Assembly (NCBI RefSeq): GCF_002884975.1
Contig: NZ_PJKB01000001.1
Span: 1,202,596-1,266,595 of the forward strand
Direction of reading: 5' to 3'
Source: Akkermansia muciniphila
Lineage (GTDB): Bacteria; Verrucomicrobiota; Verrucomicrobiia; Verrucomicrobiales; Akkermansiaceae
DNA: 64,000 nucleotides
Position 1 is the stretch's first letter, and each line of letters opens with the position of its first letter. A program made the translations under genes and the position numbers. Shown one piece after another: positions 37,048 to 45,778 of the stretch. Below the pieces are notes generated by a model, which worked only from the letters and a program-made list of their open reading frames with translations, was not told the origin of the DNA and ran no database searches.

Positions 37048-38174
37048 GCGTTGTAAATATTCATGTAAAAGGTGAAGACGTAGATCGCCGGGATAAAGCA
37101 GGCCAGTTTCTTTTCCTGGTCAGCCCAGAACCTTTGCTTGAAAAAGGGATAGATGAAGACAAAGCCCATCAGGAACCAGGAGAGCTGCGCGAACCTGTTG
37201 CTGAATGCCGCGTACATGCAGAGAATCCAGAACGCATTGGCCGCAATGTAAATGTTCAGCAGCCACGTGTACATCACGTCCCGGTACTCCTCCCTGAACA
37301 GGAAGTAACAGCCCGAGATGATGGGCAGAGCGCTGTAAATCAGGAAATCCCAGCGGAAACCGACACTGCTGAACAAGGCGGAGGAAGCCTTCAGTTCATC
37401 AGCCTGGTTGATGTAAAGGGTCAGGCGCGGATCATCGAAAAAGCCGGAGGAGGCGATCATTTCCCCAATGGCGGGCCCGGCCAGAATGACGGCGAGGATG
37501 CAGCACAGCCACGCCGCCACGTAATACCGCGTATCCGTCACAAACCAGGCCAGCGCGCCTGCGGCGGCCAGCAGCATCATGGACTTGTGCAGGCTGACGG
37601 CAAGCACGGTGAACAGCAGCAGCATCTTGAGGTTTTTCCGGAATGTAAGGCCCAGAATCATCACGGAAGCGGCCATGCCGTTGCGGATGCCGTTGACGCC
37701 ATACACCCAGAAGGTGAACATGGCGCACGCAACCAGGAACGGAATGAACCACCTGGCGCCGAAAATCCTGTAGCTGGCCAACGCCAGCGCCCCCACGTAC
37801 ACCGCGGCGCAGGTCAGGAAGTAGTCATGCACGTTACCATGCTGCACCCAGGCATGCAGGATGACGGCAAACAGCCATTCCCCCTTCATGCCCGTCAGCT
37901 GGGCTTTCCAGTTCCCGGCCTCCCCTTCCTGAAGGGTCTGGAATTCCGCGGCGTAATTAATGGTGTCTCCAAACTCACCGCTTACGGGCCGCGCGCCCAT
38001 GTACAGGATCAGGGCGAGCACGAACAAAATCCCGGCAAGGCTGTCCAGCCGGGTCGTGGCAGGAGAATAAATTCCTGCCGTTCCCGCCTGATACACTGCA
38101 CCCAGTATAAAAAAAAGAACAGTCCAGTTAAACAATGCTGTGTATAGGGAAATGGGAACAAAATCAAAACACAT
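37044..38174 (-). CDS. EpsG/Wzy-type polysaccharide polymerase
   Basis: The 376-residue protein is an integral membrane protein with around ten hydrophobic segments. It has the EpsG-family pattern FWVYGVNGIRNGMAASVMIL and a loop with DTINYAAEF near residue 80. EpsG/Wzy proteins polymerise repeat units in the periplasm. It is the first gene of the 20-gene operon, and its ATG lies 34 bases from the outer copy of the 15-bp inverted repeat. Its exact chemistry is inferred from family and context. Confidence 0.85.
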   Translation of the reverse strand: MCFDFVPISLYTALFNWTVLFFILGAVYQAGTAGIYSPATTRLDSLAGILFVLALILYMGARPVSGEFGDTINYAAEFQTLQEGEAGNWKAQLTGMKGEWLFAVILHAWVQHGNVHDYFLTCAAVYVGALALASYRIFGARWFIPFLVACAMFTFWVYGVNGIRNGMAASVMILGLTFRKNLKMLLLFTVLAVSLHKSMMLLAAAGALAWFVTDTRYYVAAWLCCILAVILAGPAIGEMIASSGFFDDPRLTLYINQADELKASSALFSSVGFRWDFLIYSALPIISGCYFLFREEYRDVMYTWLLNIYIAANAFWILCMYAAFSNRFAQLSWFLMGFVFIYPFFKQRFWADQEKKLACFIPAIYVFTFYMNIYNA

Positions 38175-38208
38175 GCCAAGGCAAAAAAGGACGCGGGCGT
38201 ACTCTAAC

Positions 38209-38223
38209 GGATTATCAGTCCGT
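38209..38223 (+). repeat. Inverted repeat, copy A (15 bp), of a putative invertible promoter
   Basis: CGGATTATCAGTCCG is the exact reverse complement of 38352-38366. Within each copy, CGGA and TCCG are short palindromic arms around a 7-base asymmetric spacer (TTATCAG here), a layout like a site-specific recombinase crossover site. It lies 34 bases upstream of the first exopolysaccharide gene. Confidence 0.85.
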
Positions 38224-38225
38224 TT

Positions 38226-38234
38226 CAGAATATG
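38226..38234 (+). repeat. Short inverted repeat, copy B (9 bp)
   Basis: CAGAATATG lies two bases inside copy A of the 15-bp repeat and is the exact reverse complement of 38371-38379. Unlike a simple extension of the long repeat, both B elements lie on the rightward side of their A copy. Confidence 0.55.
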
Positions 38235-38275
38235 AGCCCGGGAAAGCCATTAAATTCAATCTTTTAGGCAGATGG

Positions 38276-38305
38276 TTGAAAACGCCCCGTTTGTTTGGGT
38301 AAAAT
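38276..38305 (+). promoter_or_regulatory. Promoter-like sequence inside the inverted-repeat segment
   Basis: TTGAAA (38276-38281) and TAAAAT (38300-38305) are 18 bases apart on the plus strand, pointing to the GT2 gene at 38568 and away from the exopolysaccharide operon. Inversion of the segment would turn it toward the operon. No equally good match was found on the minus strand of the segment. This is a by-eye call. Confidence 0.45.
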
Positions 38306-38351
38306 CCAAAAACACCTTAAGTTTTATATTGTCAGAATCTTCGATTGACTG

Positions 38352-38366
38352 CGGACTGATAATCCG
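38352..38366 (-). repeat. Inverted repeat, copy A' (15 bp), of a putative invertible promoter
   Basis: CGGACTGATAATCCG is the exact reverse complement of 38209-38223. The two copies enclose 128 bp of AT-rich sequence without a gene, between the divergent exopolysaccharide operon and GT2 gene. Confidence 0.85.
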
Positions 38367-38370
38367 GTTT

Positions 38371-38379
38371 CATATTCTG
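38371..38379 (-). repeat. Short inverted repeat, copy B' (9 bp)
   Basis: CATATTCTG, exact reverse complement of 38226-38234, placed four bases outside copy A' after GTTT. See copy B. Confidence 0.55.
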
Positions 38380-38567
38380 CTTCTAAAAAACGCTTTTTTC
38401 TTTCATATATCATTACATATTGAATATGAAGAAAATAGCAAATGACACTAATTATCCGACAATGCAAAAAACAGCTTTTCAGCATTGTTTGATGCCTCCG
38501 GATGACCTATCGTTCCTTCCGGTCCGGGCCATGTTCCTCACCTTCGTGCCAGACAGGCATTCTATTC

Positions 38568-39680
38568 ATGGCGGCGGAGCCTTTACAACCATCAGGCCCA
38601 TCGGCACCCATGCAGCCCCACCTTCACCCCGCGCCGGAAACTCCCCTCGTCAGCATCATCGTCCCCGTGTACAACCTGGAAACGTGCGTTTCCGCCTGCC
38701 TGGACAGCCTGCTGGCCCAGACCTGGCTGCCGCTGGAAATTATTCTGGTCAATGACGGTTCCACGGACGGGACGGCGCGCATCCTGAACGCTTACGCGGA
38801 ACGGCACCCCGGCATCAGGGTCATCACCCAGGCCAACGCGGGGGTGGACGCCGCCCGTTATGCCGGCATGGACGCGGCCACGGGGGAATATGTCATGTTC
38901 GTGGACGGGGATGACGCCATTTTTCCGGACAGCGTAGAGGCCATGGTTCAAATGGCCGTCCGGGAACGGGCGGACATCGTCATCGGGGACTACGTGCGCC
39001 ACCTGGACCGCTTCGGCCTTTTCCGCCGGAAAGACGGCCATATACCGCATAGCCGGGTGGTGGAAAGGGAGGAGTTCCTTTCCTCCTACTATTCCGGCTT
39101 CTTCGGCATGGACCGCCATGGCCTCTTCTACACGTACGGGAAAATGTGCATCAAGCTTTACAGAAGGGAATTCCTGCTGGACAACCGCCCGGCCCCAAGC
39201 GGGCTGAGGTATGCGGAAGACCAGCTGTTCAACCTTCAGGTCTTTCCCGCTGCGGAACGGATAGCCGTGCTGGCAAGGGAGGTGTATATCTATAAATTCG
39301 GAGGAGTGACGGGCAACCTGTCCCTCTCCCTGTTTGACGACATGCTGCTCCTTCATTCCACAAAACTGACCATGACGGACCGGGAAGACTGGAAAAAAAG
39401 CGAGCTGGGAGCCTTCCTGAACAACGTCCGCAGTTTTCTGGCTACTCTGGCGGTTTCCGGAGAGCTGACGGCCCGCAGCATGCCGGAGGCGCTTGAAAAA
39501 CTGAACGGCAGCGCCATCTGGCGCCAGGCGCTTGAGGTCCATCCGTCCCTCAATGACCCCTTTTTCTCCGCCATGCGCCGGAATGACGCCGCTGCGGCCT
39601 ATGGGGAGCTCAGCCGCCATACCATCCTGAAAAAAACCGCCTACCGGCTGCGCAGGGCCATCCTGAAGCTGGTGCGCTGA
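38568..39680 (+). CDS. Glycosyltransferase family 2, divergent from the exopolysaccharide operon
   Basis: The GT2 domain begins at VSIIVPVYNLETCVSACLDS and has LVNDGSTDGTARIL, AGVDAARYAGMDAATGEYVM and the metal-binding FVDGDDAIFPDS. The start is uncertain: ATG 38568 gives 370 residues, ATG 38502 adds 22, and ATG 38610 removes 14; none has a good ribosome site. The enzyme may change the polymer made by the divergent operon. The promoter-like sequence in the segment between the inverted repeats points toward this gene in the orientation given, so the two units could be expressed in turn. That is an inference. Confidence 0.88.
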   Translation: MAAEPLQPSGPSAPMQPHLHPAPETPLVSIIVPVYNLETCVSACLDSLLAQTWLPLEIILVNDGSTDGTARILNAYAERHPGIRVITQANAGVDAARYAGMDAATGEYVMFVDGDDAIFPDSVEAMVQMAVRERADIVIGDYVRHLDRFGLFRRKDGHIPHSRVVEREEFLSSYYSGFFGMDRHGLFYTYGKMCIKLYRREFLLDNRPAPSGLRYAEDQLFNLQVFPAAERIAVLAREVYIYKFGGVTGNLSLSLFDDMLLLHSTKLTMTDREDWKKSELGAFLNNVRSFLATLAVSGELTARSMPEALEKLNGSAIWRQALEVHPSLNDPFFSAMRRNDAAAAYGELSRHTILKKTAYRLRRAILKLVR

Positions 39681-39764
39681 ACCCGCTTCCATGGAGGGGG
39701 TCTTCCCCTGCTCTTCCCGCCATCCATGGAAGGGAAAGCTGCACCCGGGAAAGACAATTTTTTA

Positions 39765-39793
39765 TTGCGTTCCGGGCAGGTAAATCATATATC
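39765..39793 (+). promoter_or_regulatory. Sigma70-like promoter of the amino-acid ABC transporter
   Basis: TTGCGT (39765-39770) and TATATC (39788-39793) with a 17-base spacer, about 40 bases upstream of the start codon at 39835. Confidence 0.4.
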
Positions 39794-39834
39794 CCACCGA
39801 TTCAACCGCTGCCGGTTCCTCCCTTTTACATGCC

Positions 39835-41319
39835 ATGGCTTTCCCTCCTTTCCTGAAATACCTCGGAGCCCTTCTGACGGGCTGGCTCCTCCTGTGCTCC
39901 AGCGCGGGAGCGGCGGAAAACGGTAAAATCCTGATGGTCACGGAAGCGACTTTCCCGCCCTACGAATTCTGGGAGGGGAACGCCATCATGGGCATTGACC
40001 CGGAAATCATGCGGGAAGTGGCCCGGCGCACCGGCAGGGAGCTGGTTATTGAGGACATGAGCTTTGACTCCGTGATTACGGCGGTAGTCTCCGGAAAGGC
40101 GGACGTGGCGGCCTCCGGCATCACGGTCACTCCGGAACGCCAGGGAAAGGTGGATTTTTCCATCCCCTACATGGAAGCGGCGCAGGTCATCATTGTTCCC
40201 AAAGGCTCCCCCATCCGGAGCAGGAACGACATCCGCGGCAGAAGAATAGGCGTGCAGCACGGAGCCACCGGAGACACCTACGTCACCCGGAACATCCAGC
40301 AGCCGGAACGCTTCCCCAACGGAGCGCTTGCCGTAGCGGCCGTAGCAGCCGGCAAGGTGGACGCAGCCGTGATTGACCAGGACCCCGCCAGAATGTACGT
40401 GGCCGGCAACGACCGGCTGGAAATCCTGCCGGAACCCCTCACCTCCGAGAGCTACGCCATTGCCGTGCGCAAAGGGAATCCGGAACTTCTCCGGGACATC
40501 AACAGCTCCATAGCGGACATGAAAGCCTCCGGCACGCTGGAGGAAATACGGGCCAAATACGCGGCCATGCAGGTAAAATCCGCCGCGGGGGCCGGAAAAC
40601 ACGCCGCGGGCGGAAACTGGCTGGAAAACGCGTGGCTGGACATGAAGGACTCCTTTGACGTCAACTTCATGCAGGAAGGGCGCTGGAGATACCTGGCCAA
40701 CGGCTTCCTGGTGACGCTGGAGGTCTCCTTCTTCTCCGTCCTTCTGGGCATCCTGATGGGCTTTGTGGTGGCCGTTATCCGCGCCACGCATGACAAGACG
40801 GGCGGCCTGCGCTTCCTGAACGCCCTCTGCAAGCTGTACCTGACGGTCATCCGCGGCACCCCGGTGGTGGTGCAATTGCTGATCATCTACTTTGTGATCT
40901 TCGGCACGGTGGACGTCAGCAAGGTGCTGGTGGCCGTGGTGGCCTTCGGCTTCAACTCCGGAGCCTACGTGGCGGAAATCATCCGCGGCGGCATCATGTC
41001 CATTGACAAGGGACAGTTTGAAGCCGGGCGCAGCCTGGGCCTGGGCTACTCCCAGACCATGGTTTTCATCATCCTGCCCCAGGCCTTTAAAAACGTGCTT
41101 CCCGCGCTGGGGAACGAGTTCATCGTGCTGCTGAAGGAAACCAGCGTCTCCGGCTACATCGCCCTCCAGGACCTGACCAAGGGCGGGGACATCATCCGCA
41201 GCCAGACTTACACCGCCTTCATGCCCCTGACGGCCGTAGCCCTGATTTACCTCTCCGTGGTCATGCTGTTCAGCTGGCTGCTCGGCAAACTGGAAAGGAG
41301 ACTGAAAAACAATGAATGA
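39835..41319 (+). CDS. Polar amino-acid ABC transporter, fused substrate-binding protein and permease
   Basis: The 494-residue protein has an N-terminal signal ([19 protein letters not shown]). A SBP_bac_3 binding domain spans about 30-255, with [32 protein letters not shown] and [15 protein letters not shown] HisM/GlnP-type permease follows, with [37 protein letters not shown], the ABC-interacting loop ARSLGL-like [14 protein letters not shown] and [14 protein letters not shown]. In most bacteria these are separate genes. The fusion puts the binding domain on the periplasmic side next to its channel. The ATPase gene overlaps its 3' end by 8 bases. Substrate probably glutamine or another polar amino acid. 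Confidence 0.95.
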   Translation: MAFPPFLKYLGALLTGWLLLCSSAGAAENGKILMVTEATFPPYEFWEGNAIMGIDPEIMREVARRTGRELVIEDMSFDSVITAVVSGKADVAASGITVTPERQGKVDFSIPYMEAAQVIIVPKGSPIRSRNDIRGRRIGVQHGATGDTYVTRNIQQPERFPNGALAVAAVAAGKVDAAVIDQDPARMYVAGNDRLEILPEPLTSESYAIAVRKGNPELLRDINSSIADMKASGTLEEIRAKYAAMQVKSAAGAGKHAAGGNWLENAWLDMKDSFDVNFMQEGRWRYLANGFLVTLEVSFFSVLLGILMGFVVAVIRATHDKTGGLRFLNALCKLYLTVIRGTPVVVQLLIIYFVIFGTVDVSKVLVAVVAFGFNSGAYVAEIIRGGIMSIDKGQFEAGRSLGLGYSQTMVFIILPQAFKNVLPALGNEFIVLLKETSVSGYIALQDLTKGGDIIRSQTYTAFMPLTAVALIYLSVVMLFSWLLGKLERRLKNNE

Positions 41320-42061
41320 AGAGCCCGGAAACGCGCCCATGTTCCAGATCAGCCATCTGGTGAAGGAATTCAACACCGTGCACGCGGTGAATGACGTTAC
41401 CACGCAGATCCGCCAGGGGGAGGTGGTCTTCATCGTGGGGCCCTCCGGCTCCGGAAAAAGCACCTTCCTGCGCTGCCTGAACCTGCTGGAGGAACCTACT
41501 TCCGGAGAAATCCGCTTTAAGGGGGAACTGATTACGGCCCCCCATGCGGACGTCAACAAATTCCGCCAGCACGTGGGCATGGTCTTCCAGCACTTCAACC
41601 TGTTTCCGCACCTGACCATTCTGGAAAACATCACCATCGCCCCCGTTAAAACGGGACGCTCCACCAGGAAGGAAGCCGTGGAACAGGCGGAAACCCTGCT
41701 CCGGCGCATCGGCCTGTACGACAAGCGGAACTCCTATCCCCTCCAGCTTTCCGGGGGGCAGAAGCAGCGCATCGCCATCGTGCGCGCGCTGGTCATGAAT
41801 CCGGACGCCATCCTTTTTGATGAACCGACGTCCGCCCTGGATCCGGAAATGGTGGGGGAAGTGCTTTCCCTGATGAAGGACCTGGCCCAGGGAGGCCTGA
41901 CCATGGTGGTGGTCACCCATGAAATAGGCTTCGCGCGCGAGGTGGCCTCCCGCATCCTGTTCATGGACAAGGGAAAAATCGTGGAGGAGGGGCCTCCGGC
42001 CCAGCTCATTGACCATCCCTCCAACCCCAGGCTGAAGGAATTCTTCTCCAAGGTGCTCTGA
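41312..42061 (+). CDS. Polar amino-acid ABC transporter ATP-binding protein (GlnQ-like)
   Basis: The 249-residue ABC ATPase has Walker [10 protein letters not shown] near residue 47, the Q-loop [14 protein letters not shown], signature [15 protein letters not shown], Walker [20 protein letters not shown] and the H-loop [14 protein letters not shown]. These patterns are specific to the GlnQ/HisP group. It drives the fused binding protein-permease encoded just upstream (8-base overlap), so the two genes make a complete importer. Confidence 0.96.
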   Translation: MNEEPGNAPMFQISHLVKEFNTVHAVNDVTTQIRQGEVVFIVGPSGSGKSTFLRCLNLLEEPTSGEIRFKGELITAPHADVNKFRQHVGMVFQHFNLFPHLTILENITIAPVKTGRSTRKEAVEQAETLLRRIGLYDKRNSYPLQLSGGQKQRIAIVRALVMNPDAILFDEPTSALDPEMVGEVLSLMKDLAQGGLTMVVVTHEIGFAREVASRILFMDKGKIVEEGPPAQLIDHPSNPRLKEFFSKVL

Positions 42062-42069
42062 TGCGCCCT

Positions 42070-42942
42070 CTACTCCGGGACCGTTCCGTGCAGCCCCATC
42101 TTCATATCCACCGGGAGGGAGACCGTCCCCATGTCCTCCTTGCGGTATAGCCTGATTTTCAGCTTGCTGAGGTCCGTCCCGCCATCCACCGCCATGTATT
42201 GGCCGATTCCGGGGCGGCTGGAATCACGGGAGATGATACCGTTGACAAAGTCTGTCTTCAATGGTTTTCCATCCCCGTCCATCAACTCCCAGGAAGCAAT
42301 ACGGTAACCCTTGTCATTCCAGAGCATGACTTCCAGCACCCACTTCTCTCCCAGGCGGCGTGAAACCTTCACGGACAGTTCCTCCACTCCCGCGTCTCCC
42401 GCCACCGCCATATCTCCGGCACACTCCTGCTCCTCCTCCGGCCCGGCCATGGCCACAGGGAACGAGACTGCCCCTTCACTGAGGGAAAAATCATAAACCG
42501 GGCTGGGCACATCACGCGTTACAGGAAGGTGGAACGCGCCATGCAGCCGAATCCACTCAGCTTCCGGAGACGGAAGCTCCGGGCATTCCCCCTTGAACAC
42601 GGTTACCCTTCTCTTTCCCCTTTTCCAGGTATGCAAATTTCCCACGTCAAAGGCCACGGCGCCCAGTTTCCTGCCTGTGGAATCCTCCGCTTCCAGGCTC
42701 TGGTCCCCCACATCGCCGCTCCGGATCAGATTAAAGGGCTCAAACACGCCAAAGTTCAGCTCAAAAGACAATTTAACGGCCGGGGGCGCCTGTTCATCCG
42801 CCTCCGCGGATTCCTTGCAGCGGATTTCCATGCTCCTTAACCCCGACTCCACAGGAATCTTCTGAGTGAGGCCATCGTCACCGGCAAAGGCCCCGGGGGC
42901 GCAGCACAACATCCAGCAAACCAACCCGGCAGGTTTCATCAT
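42070..42942 (-). CDS. Secreted protein of unknown function, type B of tandem A-B cassette (third copy)
   Basis: Start at ATG 42942 (MMKPAGLVCWMLCCAPGAFA), a signal peptide behind a GGAGGAGG ribosome site that lies in the end of the preceding gene; ATGA overlap. The 290-residue product is not a family I can name. It shares with the genes at 43905 and 45779 the block STGRKLGAVAF, WIRLHGAFHLPVTRDVPSP-VYDF, and the C-terminal motif TVSLPVDMKMGLHGTV. The mature part looks mainly beta. It is the last gene of a six-gene minus-strand array and converges on the ABC transporter. Confidence 0.75.
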   Translation of the reverse strand: MMKPAGLVCWMLCCAPGAFAGDDGLTQKIPVESGLRSMEIRCKESAEADEQAPPAVKLSFELNFGVFEPFNLIRSGDVGDQSLEAEDSTGRKLGAVAFDVGNLHTWKRGKRRVTVFKGECPELPSPEAEWIRLHGAFHLPVTRDVPSPVYDFSLSEGAVSFPVAMAGPEEEQECAGDMAVAGDAGVEELSVKVSRRLGEKWVLEVMLWNDKGYRIASWELMDGDGKPLKTDFVNGIISRDSSRPGIGQYMAVDGGTDLSKLKIRLYRKEDMGTVSLPVDMKMGLHGTVPE

Positions 42943-43817
42943 TTTTCCTCCTCCTTCTTTTCTTCCCCCTGACGGACGGGCGCCACCATGCCGCCCATGC
43001 CCGCCTTGAAAGACACGGGCACCATCACCTCCTGCAAGCTGGAGGCATATTTTACGGCCATCTTGAACCGGTCCTTGCTCTCCGTGCTCATCCAAATATT
43101 TTGCAGCCAGTAGTACTGGCCATAACTGCCATGAAATGCTTCACAGGATTTGGAAACATCGCCCGGCTGCCCGTCCTCCGTAAAAAACTCCAGCTCCTTG
43201 ATTCCGCAGGGTACGGCGGTCTTCACCCGGATCACGGCTGAAACTCCTTCCCTGCCCTTCCTGCGGCCCGGGCGGCACCACTCCACCGTGACGGCAGCAC
43301 GCACGTCGCTTTCCTTCCCCAGGGCGGCGCCTTTCAATAAGATGGACGCCTTTTCTCCATCTTTCAGGGAGAGCGTTATTTTTTCCGAAAGCTTTACCGA
43401 CCGGGACACGGCTACAGGCATGCAGCCCTGCACAGACATCCACGTGGAGTGCGGGGCGGGCCTCCATTTCTCCCCCCAGATATGGAGGTTTGCCCGGAAA
43501 GCGGCAGACTTGTCACGGTTATCCGCCGTGCAGAAAGACAGCGGAGCATTCGCCATGCGGGTGCCGCGGGAATCCGCTATTTCCGGCTTCTCTCCGTCCT
43601 GGCGCACATACGCCACCCGCCAGGGAGGGTTACATTGAAGCCTCAGATTCCACTGGATACGGAGCCTGGGGGAAGGCCCGGAATCGCCAAGCTCTCCATA
43701 CTGGAACTGGAGACTATCAAACCGCGCCTGCACCCGGGGCGGGGAAGAAACTTCCGCATGCAGCATTCCCGTCATGCATGCCGCCGGCAGTATGGTCAAT
43801 AATAAACGCAGCATCAC
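42939..43817 (-). CDS. Secreted protein of unknown function, type A of tandem A-B cassette (third copy)
   Basis: The 292-residue protein begins with a signal peptide (MLRLLLTILPAACMTGMLHA). It shares with the genes at 44812 and 46690 the patterns WMSVQGCMPVAVSRSVKLSE, ELEFFTEDGQP and a C-terminal VMVPVSFKAGMGGMV, and ends in an acidic Lys-Glu tail. The function is unknown; weak similarity to the type B proteins (same C-terminal VPV-x5-G-x2-G motif) suggests both types have a common origin. It overlaps the type B gene downstream by 4 bases, so the pair is probably translated together. Confidence 0.75.
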   Translation of the reverse strand: MMLRLLLTILPAACMTGMLHAEVSSPPRVQARFDSLQFQYGELGDSGPSPRLRIQWNLRLQCNPPWRVAYVRQDGEKPEIADSRGTRMANAPLSFCTADNRDKSAAFRANLHIWGEKWRPAPHSTWMSVQGCMPVAVSRSVKLSEKITLSLKDGEKASILLKGAALGKESDVRAAVTVEWCRPGRRKGREGVSAVIRVKTAVPCGIKELEFFTEDGQPGDVSKSCEAFHGSYGQYYWLQNIWMSTESKDRFKMAVKYASSLQEVMVPVSFKAGMGGMVAPVRQGEEKKEEEK

Positions 43818-43904
43818 AACAAGTCAGAGGGTTGGTTCCATGTAAGCCGCTTAACCGCTAACGCAAGCAAATAGAACTATAAATAAACATGGGAGGCCTT
43901 CCCG

Positions 43905-44810
43905 TTACTTTTTCTTATCCCTGATCTCCCCCCTCATGCCCAGCTTGACGTCCACGGGGACAGAGACCGGCTCCACAGGAACCTTGTAAATCATCCGGAA
44001 CCTGAGTTTTTGCATATTCTCCGGCTCTTCAAACTGCAAGCGATTTGTCCATTCACGGTAGGAGGAGTTCATGCTGCTCCCCCCGCCCCGGGATTCGGTT
44101 TCCAGAACTTCGTCCTTCTCATTGAGAATTTCAAAACGGTCCAGGTCGAAGGAGCTTTCCACCCCCAGCCCCAGAATCATTTTCCTCATCTTTTTTCCGT
44201 TCCTTTCAAACGTACTGCACTCTTTCAGGAAAAGCCTGCCTGTAGGCACGCTTTCAGACAGGACGATGTCTCCGCCTCCCGCTTCCTCCCGGTCATTGGC
44301 CCCCGGCAGCGGCACATGCTCTTCCGCCTCTTCTGCCAGGGGAAGTTCGTAAACAGGGCTCTCCACGGAACGGGAGACGGGAACGCGGAACACCCCTTTC
44401 AGCCGTACCCAGGAAGCGTCCGGAGAAGGCAGTTCTCCGGCAACTCCATTGACGGTTGCCTGTACTATTCCGCCTTCACTCCGCGGGTACATGCTGCCCA
44501 TCCTAAACTCTGCCGGAGCCAGCTTCCTGCCGGTGGAATCGGTCGCCTCCAGATACTGGATACCGTCATTGTATCGCGACCCAAAGCCCAATGGGGACTT
44601 GACGCTGAAATTCACTCCGAACTTCAGCTGCAGAGGGGATTCCTGGGGCGCTCCGTTAATCCACATGCTGTTTTTTTCCATGCCGACGGAAACAAAAACG
44701 ACCTTCACCGGATTTTTTTCCTCCGGCTTGCCGCCGCCCCACGCCGCCGCTCCCAAAGCCGCAGCGGCGCACAGCAAAAACCGGGCAACAATAATGCTCT
44801 GCCTATTCAT
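43905..44810 (-). CDS. Secreted protein of unknown function, type B (second copy)
   Basis: The 301-residue protein has a signal peptide (IIVARFLLCAAAALGAAAWG). Shared blocks with the other type B genes are TDSTGRKLAPAEF, WVRLKGVFRVPVSRSVESPV, the loop HVPLPGANDREEA and the C-terminal VSVPVDVKLGMRGEI. It starts one base after the stop of the type A partner (44812-45678). The block WVRLKGVFRVP...SPVYELPL is the best mark of the type. No enzyme motif, lipobox or membrane anchor is seen, so the mature protein should be free in the periplasm or outside. Confidence 0.75.
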   Translation of the reverse strand: MNRQSIIVARFLLCAAAALGAAAWGGGKPEEKNPVKVVFVSVGMEKNSMWINGAPQESPLQLKFGVNFSVKSPLGFGSRYNDGIQYLEATDSTGRKLAPAEFRMGSMYPRSEGGIVQATVNGVAGELPSPDASWVRLKGVFRVPVSRSVESPVYELPLAEEAEEHVPLPGANDREEAGGGDIVLSESVPTGRLFLKECSTFERNGKKMRKMILGLGVESSFDLDRFEILNEKDEVLETESRGGGSSMNSSYREWTNRLQFEEPENMQKLRFRMIYKVPVEPVSVPVDVKLGMRGEIRDKKK

Positions 44811-44811
44811 C

Positions 44812-45678
44812 CTAGTTCTCCTTGTTCGGGGTATCCTGTTGTTCCACGACGCCGGACAGGCCGCACCGGATACAGACGGGCACCATGATTTTCCTTAATC
44901 CCTCCGCATATTGAACGGCCACCTTCAGTTCCTCCTGCTTCTTCCCCTGCATCCGGAAGTACCGGCCCCAGTCATAACTCTTCAGGGAGCGTCCGGAGCT
45001 GGAACCGTAATTTTCCGTCACCAGCGGAGCGCCATCCGGGGAATGCAGTTCAAAATCCAGAAAGCCAAGCGGAGTGGAAGAATAGACTTCCACCCTCAGC
45101 ATATACCCCTTCGTGTCGTCTCCGCCCTCATCATAATGGCCTTTCAGTTTGACCTTCACGTCCCCGCCGTCCAGTCCGGCGTTCTTGAGCACCAGAGGAA
45201 CGGAGAAATCCTTGACCGTCATCTTGAGCGTCACGCTCTCCGAAACGGCGGGGCTGCTATATATCACCAAGGGAACCTCCCCTTTGACTTCCACCCACCT
45301 GGCTTTTTCCGAAGGCAGCCAGGACGGCGTACTTAAAAAAATTGTTCCGGCTATGTTGCTCTGCTGGTAGGAACGGGAATCACTGTAACGGCAATTCGTT
45401 TTGGCAGGAGAACTTCCTTCGGAATCCGTCAGGGCCAGCTCGGAGCCGGACTCCCCGCCATAAGCCACCTTCCATGAAGAAGACGTTTCCCTGACCTTCA
45501 AATCCATGGAAAACGACCGGCTGGCTTTTGAAAACGGCCCGGCCTCCTGGAGGTTCGTTCTCCAACCATCCAGGGAAACGGTTACGGCAGGTTCTTCAGG
45601 GCTTTCCTTTCCGGCAGCGGGGCCGGAAAGGGCTACCAGGCAGAACACGGCCAGGGCGGGCAGGCAATAATGACACAT
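44812..45678 (-). CDS. Secreted protein of unknown function, type A (second copy)
   Basis: Start chosen at ATG 45678 because residues 1-24 then give a signal peptide (CLPALAVFCLVALSGPAAG). The 288-residue product shares WVEVKGEVPLVIYSSPAVSE, LDFELHSPDGAPLV and the C-terminal IMVPVCIRCGLSGVV with the other type A genes. It is followed, after one base, by the type B gene at 43905-44810. About 100 bases separate it from the end of the first cassette copy. Confidence 0.75.
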   Translation of the reverse strand: MCHYCLPALAVFCLVALSGPAAGKESPEEPAVTVSLDGWRTNLQEAGPFSKASRSFSMDLKVRETSSSWKVAYGGESGSELALTDSEGSSPAKTNCRYSDSRSYQQSNIAGTIFLSTPSWLPSEKARWVEVKGEVPLVIYSSPAVSESVTLKMTVKDFSVPLVLKNAGLDGGDVKVKLKGHYDEGGDDTKGYMLRVEVYSSTPLGFLDFELHSPDGAPLVTENYGSSSGRSLKSYDWGRYFRMQGKKQEELKVAVQYAEGLRKIMVPVCIRCGLSGVVEQQDTPNKEN

Positions 45679-45778
45679 AAGCAGGGGGTTGGAACTTTCC
45701 CACCATAGCAGGTTTACCGGACAGGACAAGTTGAAAACGGCACTCCATCAAAGAACCGGCCCCAATTCCAACAAAACG

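Noticed and set aside
38420-38755. Plus-strand 111-codon frame with TTG start upstream of the GT2 gene
   Set aside because: It overlaps the GT2 catalytic domain in another frame and lacks conserved features.
39826-41724. Minus-strand frame of 632 codons opposite the ABC transporter
   Set aside because: Antisense of two certain genes; His/Gly/Arg-rich shadow.
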